A stretch of 20,182 bases of DNA from a virus, in IMG/VR virus record IMGVR_UViG_3300032246_001034, positions 1-20,182 of that record; one strand, given 5' to 3'. Position 1 is the first letter of the stretch; each line of letters starts with the position of its first letter. Positions 1 through 5,530 of the stretch are shown piece after piece. Below the pieces are notes generated by a model. It saw only the letters and a list, made by a program, of their open reading frames with translations, had not been told where the DNA came from and ran no database searches. Position numbers and translations under genes: made by a program.

Positions 1-50
1 CTCTTTACCAATGGGGAAAAAGTTTAAGTTTCTCCTAGATTGTCGCTTTT
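1..50. other. left edge, no gene seen
   Basis: No reading frame is supported here. Read on the minus strand it lies directly after the HNH gene and carries an AGGAGA ribosome-binding-like motif near position 30, so the next minus-strand gene may begin just outside the window. Positions 39-59 hold copy 1 of a 21-bp repeat that recurs at 502-522. Confidence 0.4.
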
Positions 51-503
51 TTACAACACATTTGATGCATGGGATGGGGTCGAGCCGAGCACAAATTTAT
101 ATTCATGCAAGGCATAGTCTTTAGTATCTGCTATATAGCATCGGTATATACCCTGTTGTTCTAGTGCTGTCTTATGGCTATGGCACTCTGGGCATAGTGA
201 TTGAAATAGGTTGTTATAGAACGCATCCTTGCCTAATGCTTTCCAAGCAAACACATGATCCACATGATTAGCTTGGGTTACTCTGCCTACCTTTAGACAG
301 GATTGGCACAATGGCTGACTAGATAGCTGACTATTTCGCTTTTGTTTCCAGAATGAGGTTTGATAGATAGAGTTGAATTCTTTTCTCTCTTTAGTGTCTA
401 TCCATTCCTTACCACCATGCTCCATGCAGTAGCTATTGAGCTTACTCTTGGTACTCTTACATCCTAGGCTGGCACATTTGGTATAGGTAGGTATGCTAGG
501 CAT
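51..503 (-). CDS. HNH endonuclease
   Basis: A 150-aa HNH-family nuclease, expected to cut double-stranded DNA with a beta-beta-alpha metal finger. An N-terminal cysteine/histidine knuckle is visible (C10, C15, C26, H29). The HNH core follows: C66-x2-C69, H80-V-D-H83, N97/N98, then C104-P-E-C107-H108-x2-K111. This order (CxxC, HxxH, N, CxxCHxxK) is the standard HNH arrangement in phages, where such proteins serve as homing enzymes or in packaging and DNA processing. No terminase is in view to support a packaging role. The gene is bracketed by two near-identical 21-bp repeats, one overlapping its start and one its stop. No strong ribosome-binding site is visible. The family is secure; the role is not. 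Confidence 0.85.
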   Translation of the reverse strand: MPSIPTYTKCASLGCKSTKSKLNSYCMEHGGKEWIDTKERKEFNSIYQTSFWKQKRNSQLSSQPLCQSCLKVGRVTQANHVDHVFAWKALGKDAFYNNLFQSLCPECHSHKTALEQQGIYRCYIADTKDYALHEYKFVLGSTPSHASNVL

Positions 504-521
504 TGTCGCTTTTATACAACA

Positions 522-746
522 CTATTTGTCCCAATCGCCAAAGTCCTTATTAAATTCTAGGATGGGATAGGCTAATGCTTCTTTCATCCAGTCTGTGTAT
601 TCATGCAGTTCATCTATGGAATCGCCTGATGCCCTAGCCAAATGAAAGCCACAGGGTTTACCAATCTCATTGTAGTAAACCTCTGCTACCTCTAGGATTA
701 CTTCATCATCCTCAGAATACTTAACTACTCTGATATTCCAATGCAT
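522..746 (-). CDS. hypothetical protein, 74 aa
   Basis: A small acidic protein with no recognised domain. It opens with a probable beta strand (MHWNIRVVKY), continues with strands around EVILEVAEVYY, and ends in an amphipathic helix rich in Asp and Glu. The segment GDSIDELHEYTDWMKEAL resembles the Ser-Leu-Glu-Glu-Leu turns of small phage proteins, but I cannot name the family. Its ATG shares one base with the TAA stop of the upstream gene (TAATG), so translation is probably coupled. The HNH gene follows after a 21-bp repeat. Confidence 0.7.
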   Translation of the reverse strand: MHWNIRVVKYSEDDEVILEVAEVYYNEIGKPCGFHLARASGDSIDELHEYTDWMKEALAYPILEFNKDFGDWDK

Positions 747-1246
747 TATCTTAGGAATGTGAGCTTGTAGATGGTGCTGTCCAAAAGGGTCATGATGGTA
801 TCAATCTCATTTTGGATGTTGCTGTATTCAGAAATTTGTTCTCTGTTATTCATCACATATTCTCTGATGGATTCCAGATAATCTAGGGCTTCTACTGCTG
901 GATTGCCAAACATTGGGGGATAGGCTTTAATGATCTCGCCTGTGCATCCCTGTATAGCTTCGGCTAAAGTATCTGTGGCTTCAACCACTTCATCATAGTA
1001 TGTAGCAAGTGCTTGATGCTTCGCATAAGAACCTTCACCTACTGCTTGCAGATGCATGATGTGGGCAATTGTGGCTGAATGTAGCAACATTCCTACAAAT
1101 TCACCAATAGCTGATTGATTCATAATTGATTCTTCCTTATATCCTGAAGCATGGGCGGCTCTTGCCACTTGTATAGCTTTGGTTTTAGTTGGATATGGAC
1201 CGGAACTTCCCCAGTACCAACCCTTGTCTGTTTTTCTAAATGGCAT
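746..1246 (-). CDS. two-domain phage protein, DUF5856-like C-terminal part
   Basis: A 166-aa protein. Residues 1-39 (aromatic Trp-Tyr-Trp stretch, GPYPTKTKAIQVARAAHASG) match a short module seen at the N-termini of assorted phage proteins. Residues 42-166 are mostly helical (SAIGEFVGMLLHSATIAHIMHLQ, then HQALATYYDEVVEATDTLAEAIQG) and resemble the DUF5856 phage family, a ferritin-like four-helix type of unknown function. An internal ATG at codon 42 (position 1123) is preceded by AAGGAAG eight bases upstream, while the upstream ATG has no clear ribosome-binding site. The C-terminal part may therefore also be made on its own. The family assignment is from memory of sequence style. Confidence 0.7.
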   Translation of the reverse strand: MPFRKTDKGWYWGSSGPYPTKTKAIQVARAAHASGYKEESIMNQSAIGEFVGMLLHSATIAHIMHLQAVGEGSYAKHQALATYYDEVVEATDTLAEAIQGCTGEIIKAYPPMFGNPAVEALDYLESIREYVMNNREQISEYSNIQNEIDTIMTLLDSTIYKLTFLR

Positions 1247-1258
1247 AAAGTGATTTTA

Positions 1259-1411
1259 CTATCTTTTACAGGATTTGCAGACAAACTTTTCACGCAATCC
1301 ATTGTTGTAAATTAAAAAATATCCTTCATTGGTTTTGGCTTTTAACTGACATTTGGCACAAACTCTTAAACTATATACTTTGGGTTTTTGTGTGTATTTT
1401 GTATAAGCCAT
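1259..1411 (-). CDS. small zinc-ribbon protein, 50 aa
   Basis: Read directly from the sequence: an ATG at 1411 opens a 50-residue frame ending in TAG at 1259. It has two cysteine pairs, C18-x2-C21 and C45-x2-C48, separated by a short beta-like stretch (EGYFLIYNNG), which is the layout of a single zinc ribbon. The ends are basic (AYTKYTQKPK, then CKSCKR), so nucleic-acid or protein binding is plausible, but no function can be assigned. It is the first gene of the leftward unit, 12 bases upstream of the two-domain gene, and lies next to the palindromes of the divergent control region. Only a distant GGAA precedes the start. Confidence 0.7.
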   Translation of the reverse strand: MAYTKYTQKPKVYSLRVCAKCQLKAKTNEGYFLIYNNGLREKFVCKSCKR

Positions 1412-1468
1412 TGTTTTTTAATAGAATTCCATTAAGATATGTAACTACATAACTATTGTAAGCGATTT
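1412..1468. promoter_or_regulatory. divergent control region with two palindromes
   Basis: The 57 bases between the leftward zinc-ribbon gene and the rightward exonuclease gene carry two adjacent dyads. The first, 1418-1435, is an 18-bp palindrome centred on GAATTC with one mismatched pair (A1423/C1430). The second, 1438-1451, is TATGTA-AC-TACATA with perfect 6-bp arms. Such paired palindromes between divergent genes suit a dimeric repressor or activator. No convincing -35/-10 pair is visible on either strand, so promoter positions are not called. Confidence 0.4.
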
Positions 1469-2215
1469 ATGAAGATACTTTTGCTTGACATTGAAACATC
1501 ACCCAATACTGCTCATGTGTGGGGGCTTTGGCAACAGAATGTATCCTTGAACCAGCTTCTTGAATCCTCTTATACCATGTGCTACTCAGCTAAATGGCTT
1601 GGACAAAAACAAATTTACTTTGATTCTGTTCAAAAAAGCACATCAAAGTCTATGTTAGAGGGAATACATGGACTGTTAGAAAAAGCTGATGCAGTAATTC
1701 ATTACAATGGCACAAAGTTTGATATGCCAACATTAAACAAAGAATTTTTAATCCATAAACTTCCCCCACCACCACCAATTAAGCAAGTTGATCTGCTAAG
1801 AGTAGTTAAAAGCCAATTTAGATTCCCCAGCAATAAACTAGATTATGTAGCTCAAAGATTAGGTTTGGGCAAAAAGAAAGATCATGAGGGGCATACATTG
1901 TGGATTAAGTGTATGAATGGGGATAAAAAGGCTTGGGCAACAATGGAAAGTTATAACATTCAGGATGTCATATTGCTTGAAAAGTTATACAACAAGCTAT
2001 TGCCTTGGGTTAAACAGCCAATTAATGTAAACATAATGAAAAAGGATAGGGATGGTTTTAGCTGTCCTACTTGTGGCAAAGCATCAATTATCAGCAAAGG
2101 CTTTAGATATACAACTACTGGAGCTTATCAAAGGTATCAATGCAAGGCTTGTGGGGCATATTCCACAGACACTAGAACTTGTATTCCCCATGTAAAACTT
2201 AAACATTTAGCATGA
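1469..2215 (+). CDS. DnaQ/YprB-like 3'-5' exonuclease with zinc ribbon
   Basis: A 248-aa protein with an RNase H-fold exonuclease domain (residues 1-180) of the YprB/RNase_H_2 type. The metal-binding motifs are in order: D7-I-E9 in LLLDIETSP, N80 to D85 in NGTKFDMPTL, and Y162-N-x2-D166. A C-terminal zinc ribbon has C199-x2-C202 and C225-x2-C228. The expected activity is two-metal 3'-5' degradation of DNA, for repair, proofreading or breakdown of host DNA. A proline run (PPPPP, 99-103) links two parts of the domain. It is followed by an SprT-like gene with a 4-base ATGA overlap. The ATG follows an AT-rich leader with no clear AGGA, so the start is less certain than the family. Confidence 0.88.
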   Translation: MKILLLDIETSPNTAHVWGLWQQNVSLNQLLESSYTMCYSAKWLGQKQIYFDSVQKSTSKSMLEGIHGLLEKADAVIHYNGTKFDMPTLNKEFLIHKLPPPPPIKQVDLLRVVKSQFRFPSNKLDYVAQRLGLGKKKDHEGHTLWIKCMNGDKKAWATMESYNIQDVILLEKLYNKLLPWVKQPINVNIMKKDRDGFSCPTCGKASIISKGFRYTTTGAYQRYQCKACGAYSTDTRTCIPHVKLKHLA

Positions 2216-2565
2216 AGCTGACACCAGAAATTCTACGCAATTTATATGCAAGCCTATATTGCTGTTATCCATTTACTAAATGGTCAATGCCTTTGCCTGA
2301 TGAAGTTGAATTTCTTGTAACTCCTGACCCAGAAGTAATGGGTACATATATGTACGATACTGGGGAAGATTATGAGCATAGCATTACTGTTTCATCTGCC
2401 AGATGTGGGCATTTATATACAGCCCTTACTACACTTGCTCATGAAGCAGTCCACATGAGCTTTCACAGGCAAAAAGGGGACAAATGGTTGCATCACTCTA
2501 AGCAATTTAGAACACGCTGTAAGATGGTCGCAAATGAATTAGGTTTTGATCCCTTAGAATTATGA
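2212..2565 (+). CDS. SprT-like zinc metalloprotease
   Basis: A 117-aa protein with the gluzincin motif H77-E-A-V-H81 and a downstream histidine pair (H94/H95) in the HHSKQFRTRC segment, matching the SprT/Spartan-like arrangement in which a third histidine completes the zinc site. The end, MVANELGFDPLEL, also fits SprT-like phage proteins. Cellular relatives degrade proteins crosslinked to DNA. In a phage this could clear blocks ahead of replication, or act on a host DNA-bound protein (inference). It lacks the C-terminal zinc ribbon of bacterial SprT; a ribbon is instead carried by the upstream exonuclease, to which it is coupled by ATGA. A hairpin element begins at its stop codon. Confidence 0.88.
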   Translation: MKLTPEILRNLYASLYCCYPFTKWSMPLPDEVEFLVTPDPEVMGTYMYDTGEDYEHSITVSSARCGHLYTALTTLAHEAVHMSFHRQKGDKWLHHSKQFRTRCKMVANELGFDPLEL

Positions 2566-2604
2566 GCCGAATTTTATAACTTTCGGCTCAATTTCTGAGC
2601 CGAA
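2563..2604. terminator. three-part hairpin, probable bidirectional terminator
   Basis: The 9-mer TGAGCCGAA occurs at 2563-2571 and 2596-2604, with its exact complement TTCGGCTCA at 2582-2590 between them. The middle copy can pair with either flank, giving two mutually exclusive stems: 2563-2590 (10-base loop) and 2582-2604 (5-base loop). The second is followed on the plus strand by T-rich sequence (TTTATATTTAT). The element sits between the ends of convergent genes, which fits termination from both sides. Confidence 0.6.
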
Positions 2605-2635
2605 TTTATATTTATAGGTATATATTTTGTATATA

Positions 2636-2869
2636 TTAATGATTGCTTGAATAAGGCTTGATTTGCTCTTGATTGTAGATTCTAAGTAACTGATTCTCAT
2701 TAGCCATATCGCATATATCATCCACAATATGCTGTAACAACTTCATTTCATCATTAGTCATAGATTTGCCTACAAACAAATCATTTAAATGCTCAATGAT
2801 TTCATTTAGCTTATCGCTACCTACTGTGTAGCTAGTTCGACTAGAGCTTGTCTTTATCGGTCTGTTCAT
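2636..2869 (-). CDS. hypothetical protein, 77 aa
   Basis: A 77-aa protein with a polar Ser/Thr-rich N-terminus followed by two predicted amphipathic helices (DKLNEIIEHLNDLFVG and NDEMKLLQHIVDDICDMANENQ), perhaps a helical hairpin that dimerises. No catalytic motif or known family is recognised. It is the last gene of the leftward replication operon and overlaps the stop of the Ref-like nuclease gene by four bases (ATGA). The convergent terminator-like hairpin lies just beyond its end. Confidence 0.7.
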   Translation of the reverse strand: MNRPIKTSSSRTSYTVGSDKLNEIIEHLNDLFVGKSMTNDEMKLLQHIVDDICDMANENQLLRIYNQEQIKPYSSNH

Positions 2870-3156
2870 TTCTCAGTTCCTTTTCCAAGTCTTTTATCGA
2901 CTTGCTCCAATAACTTCTCACAGGATATTTGCCATTTTCTTTCAAAAGCACAGACACCCAATGAGTGAAAACTATCATTTCCGAGCCTATGGTGGATTGG
3001 ACAAAGTGGCAAGATTGGGGATGTAGCCCGCTTAGCTCCATACCTACGCACATGATGGAGTTCTGCCGGAGTGCCTTCAATCCCAAGGACTTCGGAACAG
3101 AGAATACATCCGAGTTCTGCAATCTGGTTAAGTGACTTCGCTTCATTTTTGGTCAT
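2866..3156 (-). CDS. Ref-like HNH nuclease
   Basis: A 96-aa protein with C17-x2-C20, H34-H35, and C52-P-I-H55-H56 followed by RLGNDSFHSLG. This matches the HNH core of the recombination enhancement function (Ref) group, whose P1 member is a RecA-dependent nuclease. Only the nuclease core is present, so RecA dependence is unproven. An in-frame extension upstream to 3213 exists. I prefer the ATG at 3156 because it overlaps the stop of the 48-aa membrane gene as ATGA, matching the coupling used across this operon, and because the upstream stretch is coding in another frame. Probable role: DNA processing in recombination or packaging. Confidence 0.8.
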   Translation of the reverse strand: MTKNEAKSLNQIAELGCILCSEVLGIEGTPAELHHVRRYGAKRATSPILPLCPIHHRLGNDSFHSLGVCAFERKWQISCEKLLEQVDKRLGKGTEK

Positions 3157-3299
3157 TTTGTAGCAATAAGATAAGCACCATAATTGGCAAAACAATAGCC
3201 AGCATACATACAAGCCAGCCCTAAATCACCTTTAAATAACTGTTCAACAGCGATGTAAAAGTAGATTAAACCAGTAATAATTATTAAAAAGGAACTCAT
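3153..3299 (-). CDS. small membrane protein, 48 aa
   Basis: Read directly: ATG at 3299, TGA at 3153. The N-terminal hydrophobic helix (about residues 3-17, FLIIITGLIYFYIAV) is followed by a polar turn (EQLFKGD) and a second hydrophobic stretch (LGLACMYAGYCFANYGAYLIA, shown as residues 26-46), giving a likely two-pass protein with both ends on the same side. The KGD turn and the GYxxANxG pattern resemble a small membrane protein common in aquatic phages, of unknown function. The start shares a base with the stop of the 24-aa peptide gene, and the stop overlaps the nuclease start, so it is coupled on both sides. Confidence 0.75.
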   Translation of the reverse strand: MSSFLIIITGLIYFYIAVEQLFKGDLGLACMYAGYCFANYGAYLIATK

Positions 3300-3373
3300 T
3301 AAAAATCAATCCATATAGAAAAGACCACGATTGCGAGAATAACGCAACCAAAATAGTAAGGTAAATCCCCCAT
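3299..3373 (-). CDS. 24-aa single-pass membrane peptide
   Basis: Read directly: ATG at 3373 directly abuts the TAA of the upstream gene and is preceded by AAAGGG, a good ribosome-binding site lying in that gene's last codons. The peptide begins MGDLPYYFG, then has one hydrophobic helix (VILAIVVFSIW) and ends IDF. The TAA shares a base with the next ATG. The ribosome-binding site, the hydrophobic helix and the seamless joins on both sides support translation. Function is unknown. Confidence 0.6.
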   Translation of the reverse strand: MGDLPYYFGCVILAIVVFSIWIDF

Positions 3374-3706
3374 TTACATCCCTTTATCAATAGCACGATT
3401 GTTTGCACTTTCAGTCCTGTATATCTCTACAGCGAGTTGAGCACTTATCAGCTTCCATTTTAATTCTTCTTCAGTTGCTACAGCTTCTTTTAGCCCAAAT
3501 AGCAAATTTAGATAATCCTGATGCTTTTTGGCATCCATTTCCTTGCCAGCCATAGTGGTTTCTGATGATTCAGACATAAGCAATGCCAGCTTGGATTTAA
3601 GAAACTGCTCGATATATATCCTATTTGCCTTGGCTTGGGCAAAATCTACTGATTTCTCATAAATAAATCGTCTTGCTTTGTTTGCTGATTCTTCTGTATT
3701 TTCCAT
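3374..3706 (-). CDS. conserved phage helical protein, 110 aa
   Basis: A 110-aa, almost wholly helical, charged protein. The pattern EKSVDFAQAKANRIYIEQFLKSK, then KHQDYLNLLFGLKEA, then ending in SANNRAIDKG recalls a family common in phage replication regions (a repeated theme of AKANR, EQFLKSK, EYL..L..LKEA, EANNRA). I know no function for it. Coiled-coil assembly is likely. It overlaps the preceding 72-aa gene by 61 bases, unusually long for this operon, so a later start is possible, although the N-terminal residues look family-like. Confidence 0.75.
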   Translation of the reverse strand: MENTEESANKARRFIYEKSVDFAQAKANRIYIEQFLKSKLALLMSESSETTMAGKEMDAKKHQDYLNLLFGLKEAVATEEELKWKLISAQLAVEIYRTESANNRAIDKGM

Positions 3707-3864
3707 AATCTTGTTATTTCATCCTGTAGTTTAATTGCACCTTCAGCACCTCTTTTTTCCCAAACTAATGCCAGTTGCTTCCTTCTTTTCTGTAAAGACC
3801 AGCTTAACAGTTCTCTTGCTTCACATTCTAATCGCCATGCTTCTGATTTCTTAAATTCAGACAT
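3646..3864 (-). CDS. small conserved phage protein, DUF7696-like
   Basis: A 72-aa protein whose core (SEAWRLECEARELLSWSL, then KRRKQLALVWEKRGAEGA, then LQDEITRLWK) resembles a short phage family annotated, as I recall, as DUF7696: a charged helical protein with the WRxECEAR opening. The last 18 or so residues extend past the usual end of that family and are read from sequence that also encodes the next gene, a long out-of-frame overlap. It also overlaps the upstream nuclease-like gene by 37 bases. Function is unknown. Confidence 0.7.
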   Translation of the reverse strand: MSEFKKSEAWRLECEARELLSWSLQKRRKQLALVWEKRGAEGAIKLQDEITRLWKIQKNQQTKQDDLFMRNQ

Positions 3865-4277
3865 CTGTAAGTTACTCCATCATCCCATCTTTGATCTACT
3901 GCTTTTTCATACAGCCTTATGATTTGGTCTGGGTATTTCAATATAGGGTTTTGACCCTCAAAACAAAAAGCATAAATCAATGGTGCTTTTGGCGAGTGAT
4001 ACCATTCTAAAAACAAAGGCAATAAATCTATTTCTTTCTTTTTAAAATTGTCTGTGCCTTTTACTTGCACTACATAGCTATTGTCCAAAGAATGCACTAC
4101 ATAATCTGGTAAATTTCTAATTAAATGGTTTAAATTGTAAAAGTTTGGCACTTCGGTTTTATGTTCATTAAACCCAATCCTATTAAACTTATACCCTTTA
4201 GAATTGCAATAGGCTTCAAACAGGATTTCTCCTTTGTTTGGCTCTTTTAGGCGATCAGCAAAATTAGGTATGTTCAT
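3828..4277 (-). CDS. PD-(D/E)XK-like nuclease, putative
   Basis: A 149-aa protein that I judge to be a restriction-endonuclease-fold nuclease. Helix 1 carries E17 (KGEILFEAYCNSKGYKF), followed by P57-D58 and then V70-Q71-V72-K73 in SYVVQVKGTDNF. This is the PD...(D/E/Q)xK signature on two neighbouring strands, with Gln in place of the usual acid as in several resolvase- and Vsr-related groups. A C-terminal half rich in aromatic residues follows. Possible roles are Holliday-junction resolution or nicking. The start overlaps the preceding 54-aa gene by 14 bases. Fold assignment is by motif only. Confidence 0.6.
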   Translation of the reverse strand: MNIPNFADRLKEPNKGEILFEAYCNSKGYKFNRIGFNEHKTEVPNFYNLNHLIRNLPDYVVHSLDNSYVVQVKGTDNFKKKEIDLLPLFLEWYHSPKAPLIYAFCFEGQNPILKYPDQIIRLYEKAVDQRWDDGVTYRCLNLRNQKHGD

Positions 4278-4428
4278 TTTTAGCCTGTTCTATAGCTTTT
4301 TCTAAGATTGCAATAAATCCATATTGGAACATCATCTTCATAAATTCTGGTGAACAATCCAATTCAATGTCTGCTGAACCATCTGGGTTCTCTACTAAAC
4401 TAACAACTGTAAATGATGGGGTTGTCAT
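4264..4428 (-). CDS. small conserved phage protein, 54 aa
   Basis: Read directly: ATG at 4428 overlaps the glycosyltransferase stop as ATGA, and TAA lies at 4264. The N-terminal half is beta-like (PSFTVVSLVENPDGSADIELDC) and the C-terminal half is one amphipathic helix (SPEFMKMMFQYGFIAILEKA) with a polar tail. The pattern ENPDGSAxxxxD followed by a helix recalls a small phage protein found in replication operons, with no known function. It fills exactly the gap between two certain genes, which supports it. Confidence 0.75.
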   Translation of the reverse strand: MTTPSFTVVSLVENPDGSADIELDCSPEFMKMMFQYGFIAILEKAIEQAKNEHT

Positions 4429-5282
4429 ATCAATTTCATTCCATAGTTATTAACTACATTAGGAATAACTAATCCTTGCTTTTTGATTAGCCTATTTTTT
4501 TTAAATGCTCTGTAATCTACATGATGATGCCATCTGTTAAATCTCCATACAACTTTAGCAACATCTGGATGCATATCCTCTAGCATTTTAGATTTTGGTA
4601 AAGTTCCTTCTTTTGCATAGAATTCCTCAGTATTTCCACCTTTTAAAGTTTGTGTCTGAGCTTTTTCTTGTATAAAAGCATTAAATTGAACTGTGCAAAA
4701 GCCATCTTTTAATACTCTTAAAGATAAATCTGTATCTTCATTATAACGACCTCGCCATCTATAGGGAATGTTATTCCTAATTAACAAACAAGAATAAATC
4801 CTAGTATTCATAATGTAAGGTGGATGCTTAACTTTTGACTGCACAAAAAAATCATAGTTAAAGCCAGATATGTAAATATTTTCATATCGATCCACAAAAT
4901 CTTCTGATGCTTTAAAAATAGCCCCTGACAGGCATTTAATCATTAGGTTTCTGTTTATCCTTTGAAATGATTTTATATTGTCATCCATTACCCAATGCTT
5001 ATCTGCTCCCAAGCCAATTGAATGCTCCCATGCAAAATTTCTAGCCGCACCCGGTCCTTTGCTTTTGGTGCTATTTAAATCATCACAAGTATCATATTCA
5101 TCCAAATACTTTTGGGGCAATACAAGAATCTTTTTTTCATCAATTACATTGGCATATTCTTGATACTGTGATTGTTCAACCACAATAAAATATGGCACTT
5201 GCATTTCTTCCAATGCTTTGCTTGTAAGCCTTGTATCCCATCTGCTCTTGGAAACAATGTAAATTGGGCAATTAGGATTCAT
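4425..5282 (-). CDS. TET-associated-type glycosyltransferase
   Basis: A 285-aa protein that matches the TET/JBP-associated glycosyltransferase (TAGT) family, predicted to transfer sugars to hydroxymethylated bases in phage DNA. Visible landmarks: YIVSKSRW near the N-terminus, ARNFAWEHS (80-88), H-W-V-M-D-D-N (96-102) as the nucleotide-sugar/metal acidic pair, NTRIYS, RYNEDTDLSLR (179-189) and KGGNT (214-218). These are the family's most conserved blocks in order and at normal length, so the enzyme looks intact. I chose the ATG at 5282 (AAGG seven bases upstream); one at 5288 is possible. No TET/JBP oxygenase, kinase or methylase is in this window, so the acceptor base must be made elsewhere or the substrate differs. 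The gene overlaps its neighbours on both sides. Confidence 0.85.
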   Translation of the reverse strand: MNPNCPIYIVSKSRWDTRLTSKALEEMQVPYFIVVEQSQYQEYANVIDEKKILVLPQKYLDEYDTCDDLNSTKSKGPGAARNFAWEHSIGLGADKHWVMDDNIKSFQRINRNLMIKCLSGAIFKASEDFVDRYENIYISGFNYDFFVQSKVKHPPYIMNTRIYSCLLIRNNIPYRWRGRYNEDTDLSLRVLKDGFCTVQFNAFIQEKAQTQTLKGGNTEEFYAKEGTLPKSKMLEDMHPDVAKVVWRFNRWHHHVDYRAFKKNRLIKKQGLVIPNVVNNYGMKLI

Positions 5283-5520
5283 CAACATACCTTAAATGTG
5301 CTCTTTTTCTTGGTTCTGCAAAAGGAAACCAGATTGTCTTTAATTTTGGTGTAATTTTTTGATTCATTAACCTTTCAAACTCCAGCACATCTTCTTCATT
5401 TCTAAAGCGAACATTAATGGTTCTGTAAGGTGTCAAATCTTCTTGCACAAACTCTGGCATATCGACCCAATGCTCTCGCCAGCCTTCTTGTAATTCATCA
5501 TTAAATAAATCATTTGTCAT
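5272..5520 (-). CDS. TAGT partner protein, 82 aa (MPEF motif)
   Basis: An 82-aa protein with the pattern W-x-D-M-P-E-F-V-Q-E-D (19-28), then INVRFRNEEDVLEFERLMNQ and K-x-I-W-F-P (61-66), ending RYVDES. From memory, this short protein repeatedly sits beside phage TAGT or DNA-methyltransferase genes in environmental phages and is built around the MPEF and TKSIWFP-type motifs. Its biochemical role is unknown; a DNA-binding or adaptor function in base modification is an inference from neighbourhood. It overlaps the glycosyltransferase gene by 11 bases, so the two are co-translated. A ribosome-binding-like AAAGGA lies eight bases before the ATG. Confidence 0.8.
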   Translation of the reverse strand: MTNDLFNDELQEGWREHWVDMPEFVQEDLTPYRTINVRFRNEEDVLEFERLMNQKITPKLKTIWFPFAEPRKRAHLRYVDES

Positions 5521-5530
5521 ATTTTGTCCT

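Noticed and set aside
2617-2640. AT-rich palindrome-like tract after the terminator as an origin
   Set aside because: Low-complexity TATA runs are expected in this base composition; no iterons or initiator boxes are present.
2841-3146. 101-codon minus-strand frame over the Ref-like nuclease
   Set aside because: It lies out of frame within the Ref-like gene, which has clear HNH residues and ATGA joins on both sides.
3157-3213. N-terminal extension of the Ref-like nuclease
   Set aside because: The extension is Cys/Trp-rich and coincides with the better supported 48-aa membrane gene; the ATGA overlap favours 3156.
4978-5354. Plus-strand frames inside the glycosyltransferase and its partner
   Set aside because: They are antisense shadows of strongly conserved minus-strand proteins, with no motif of their own.
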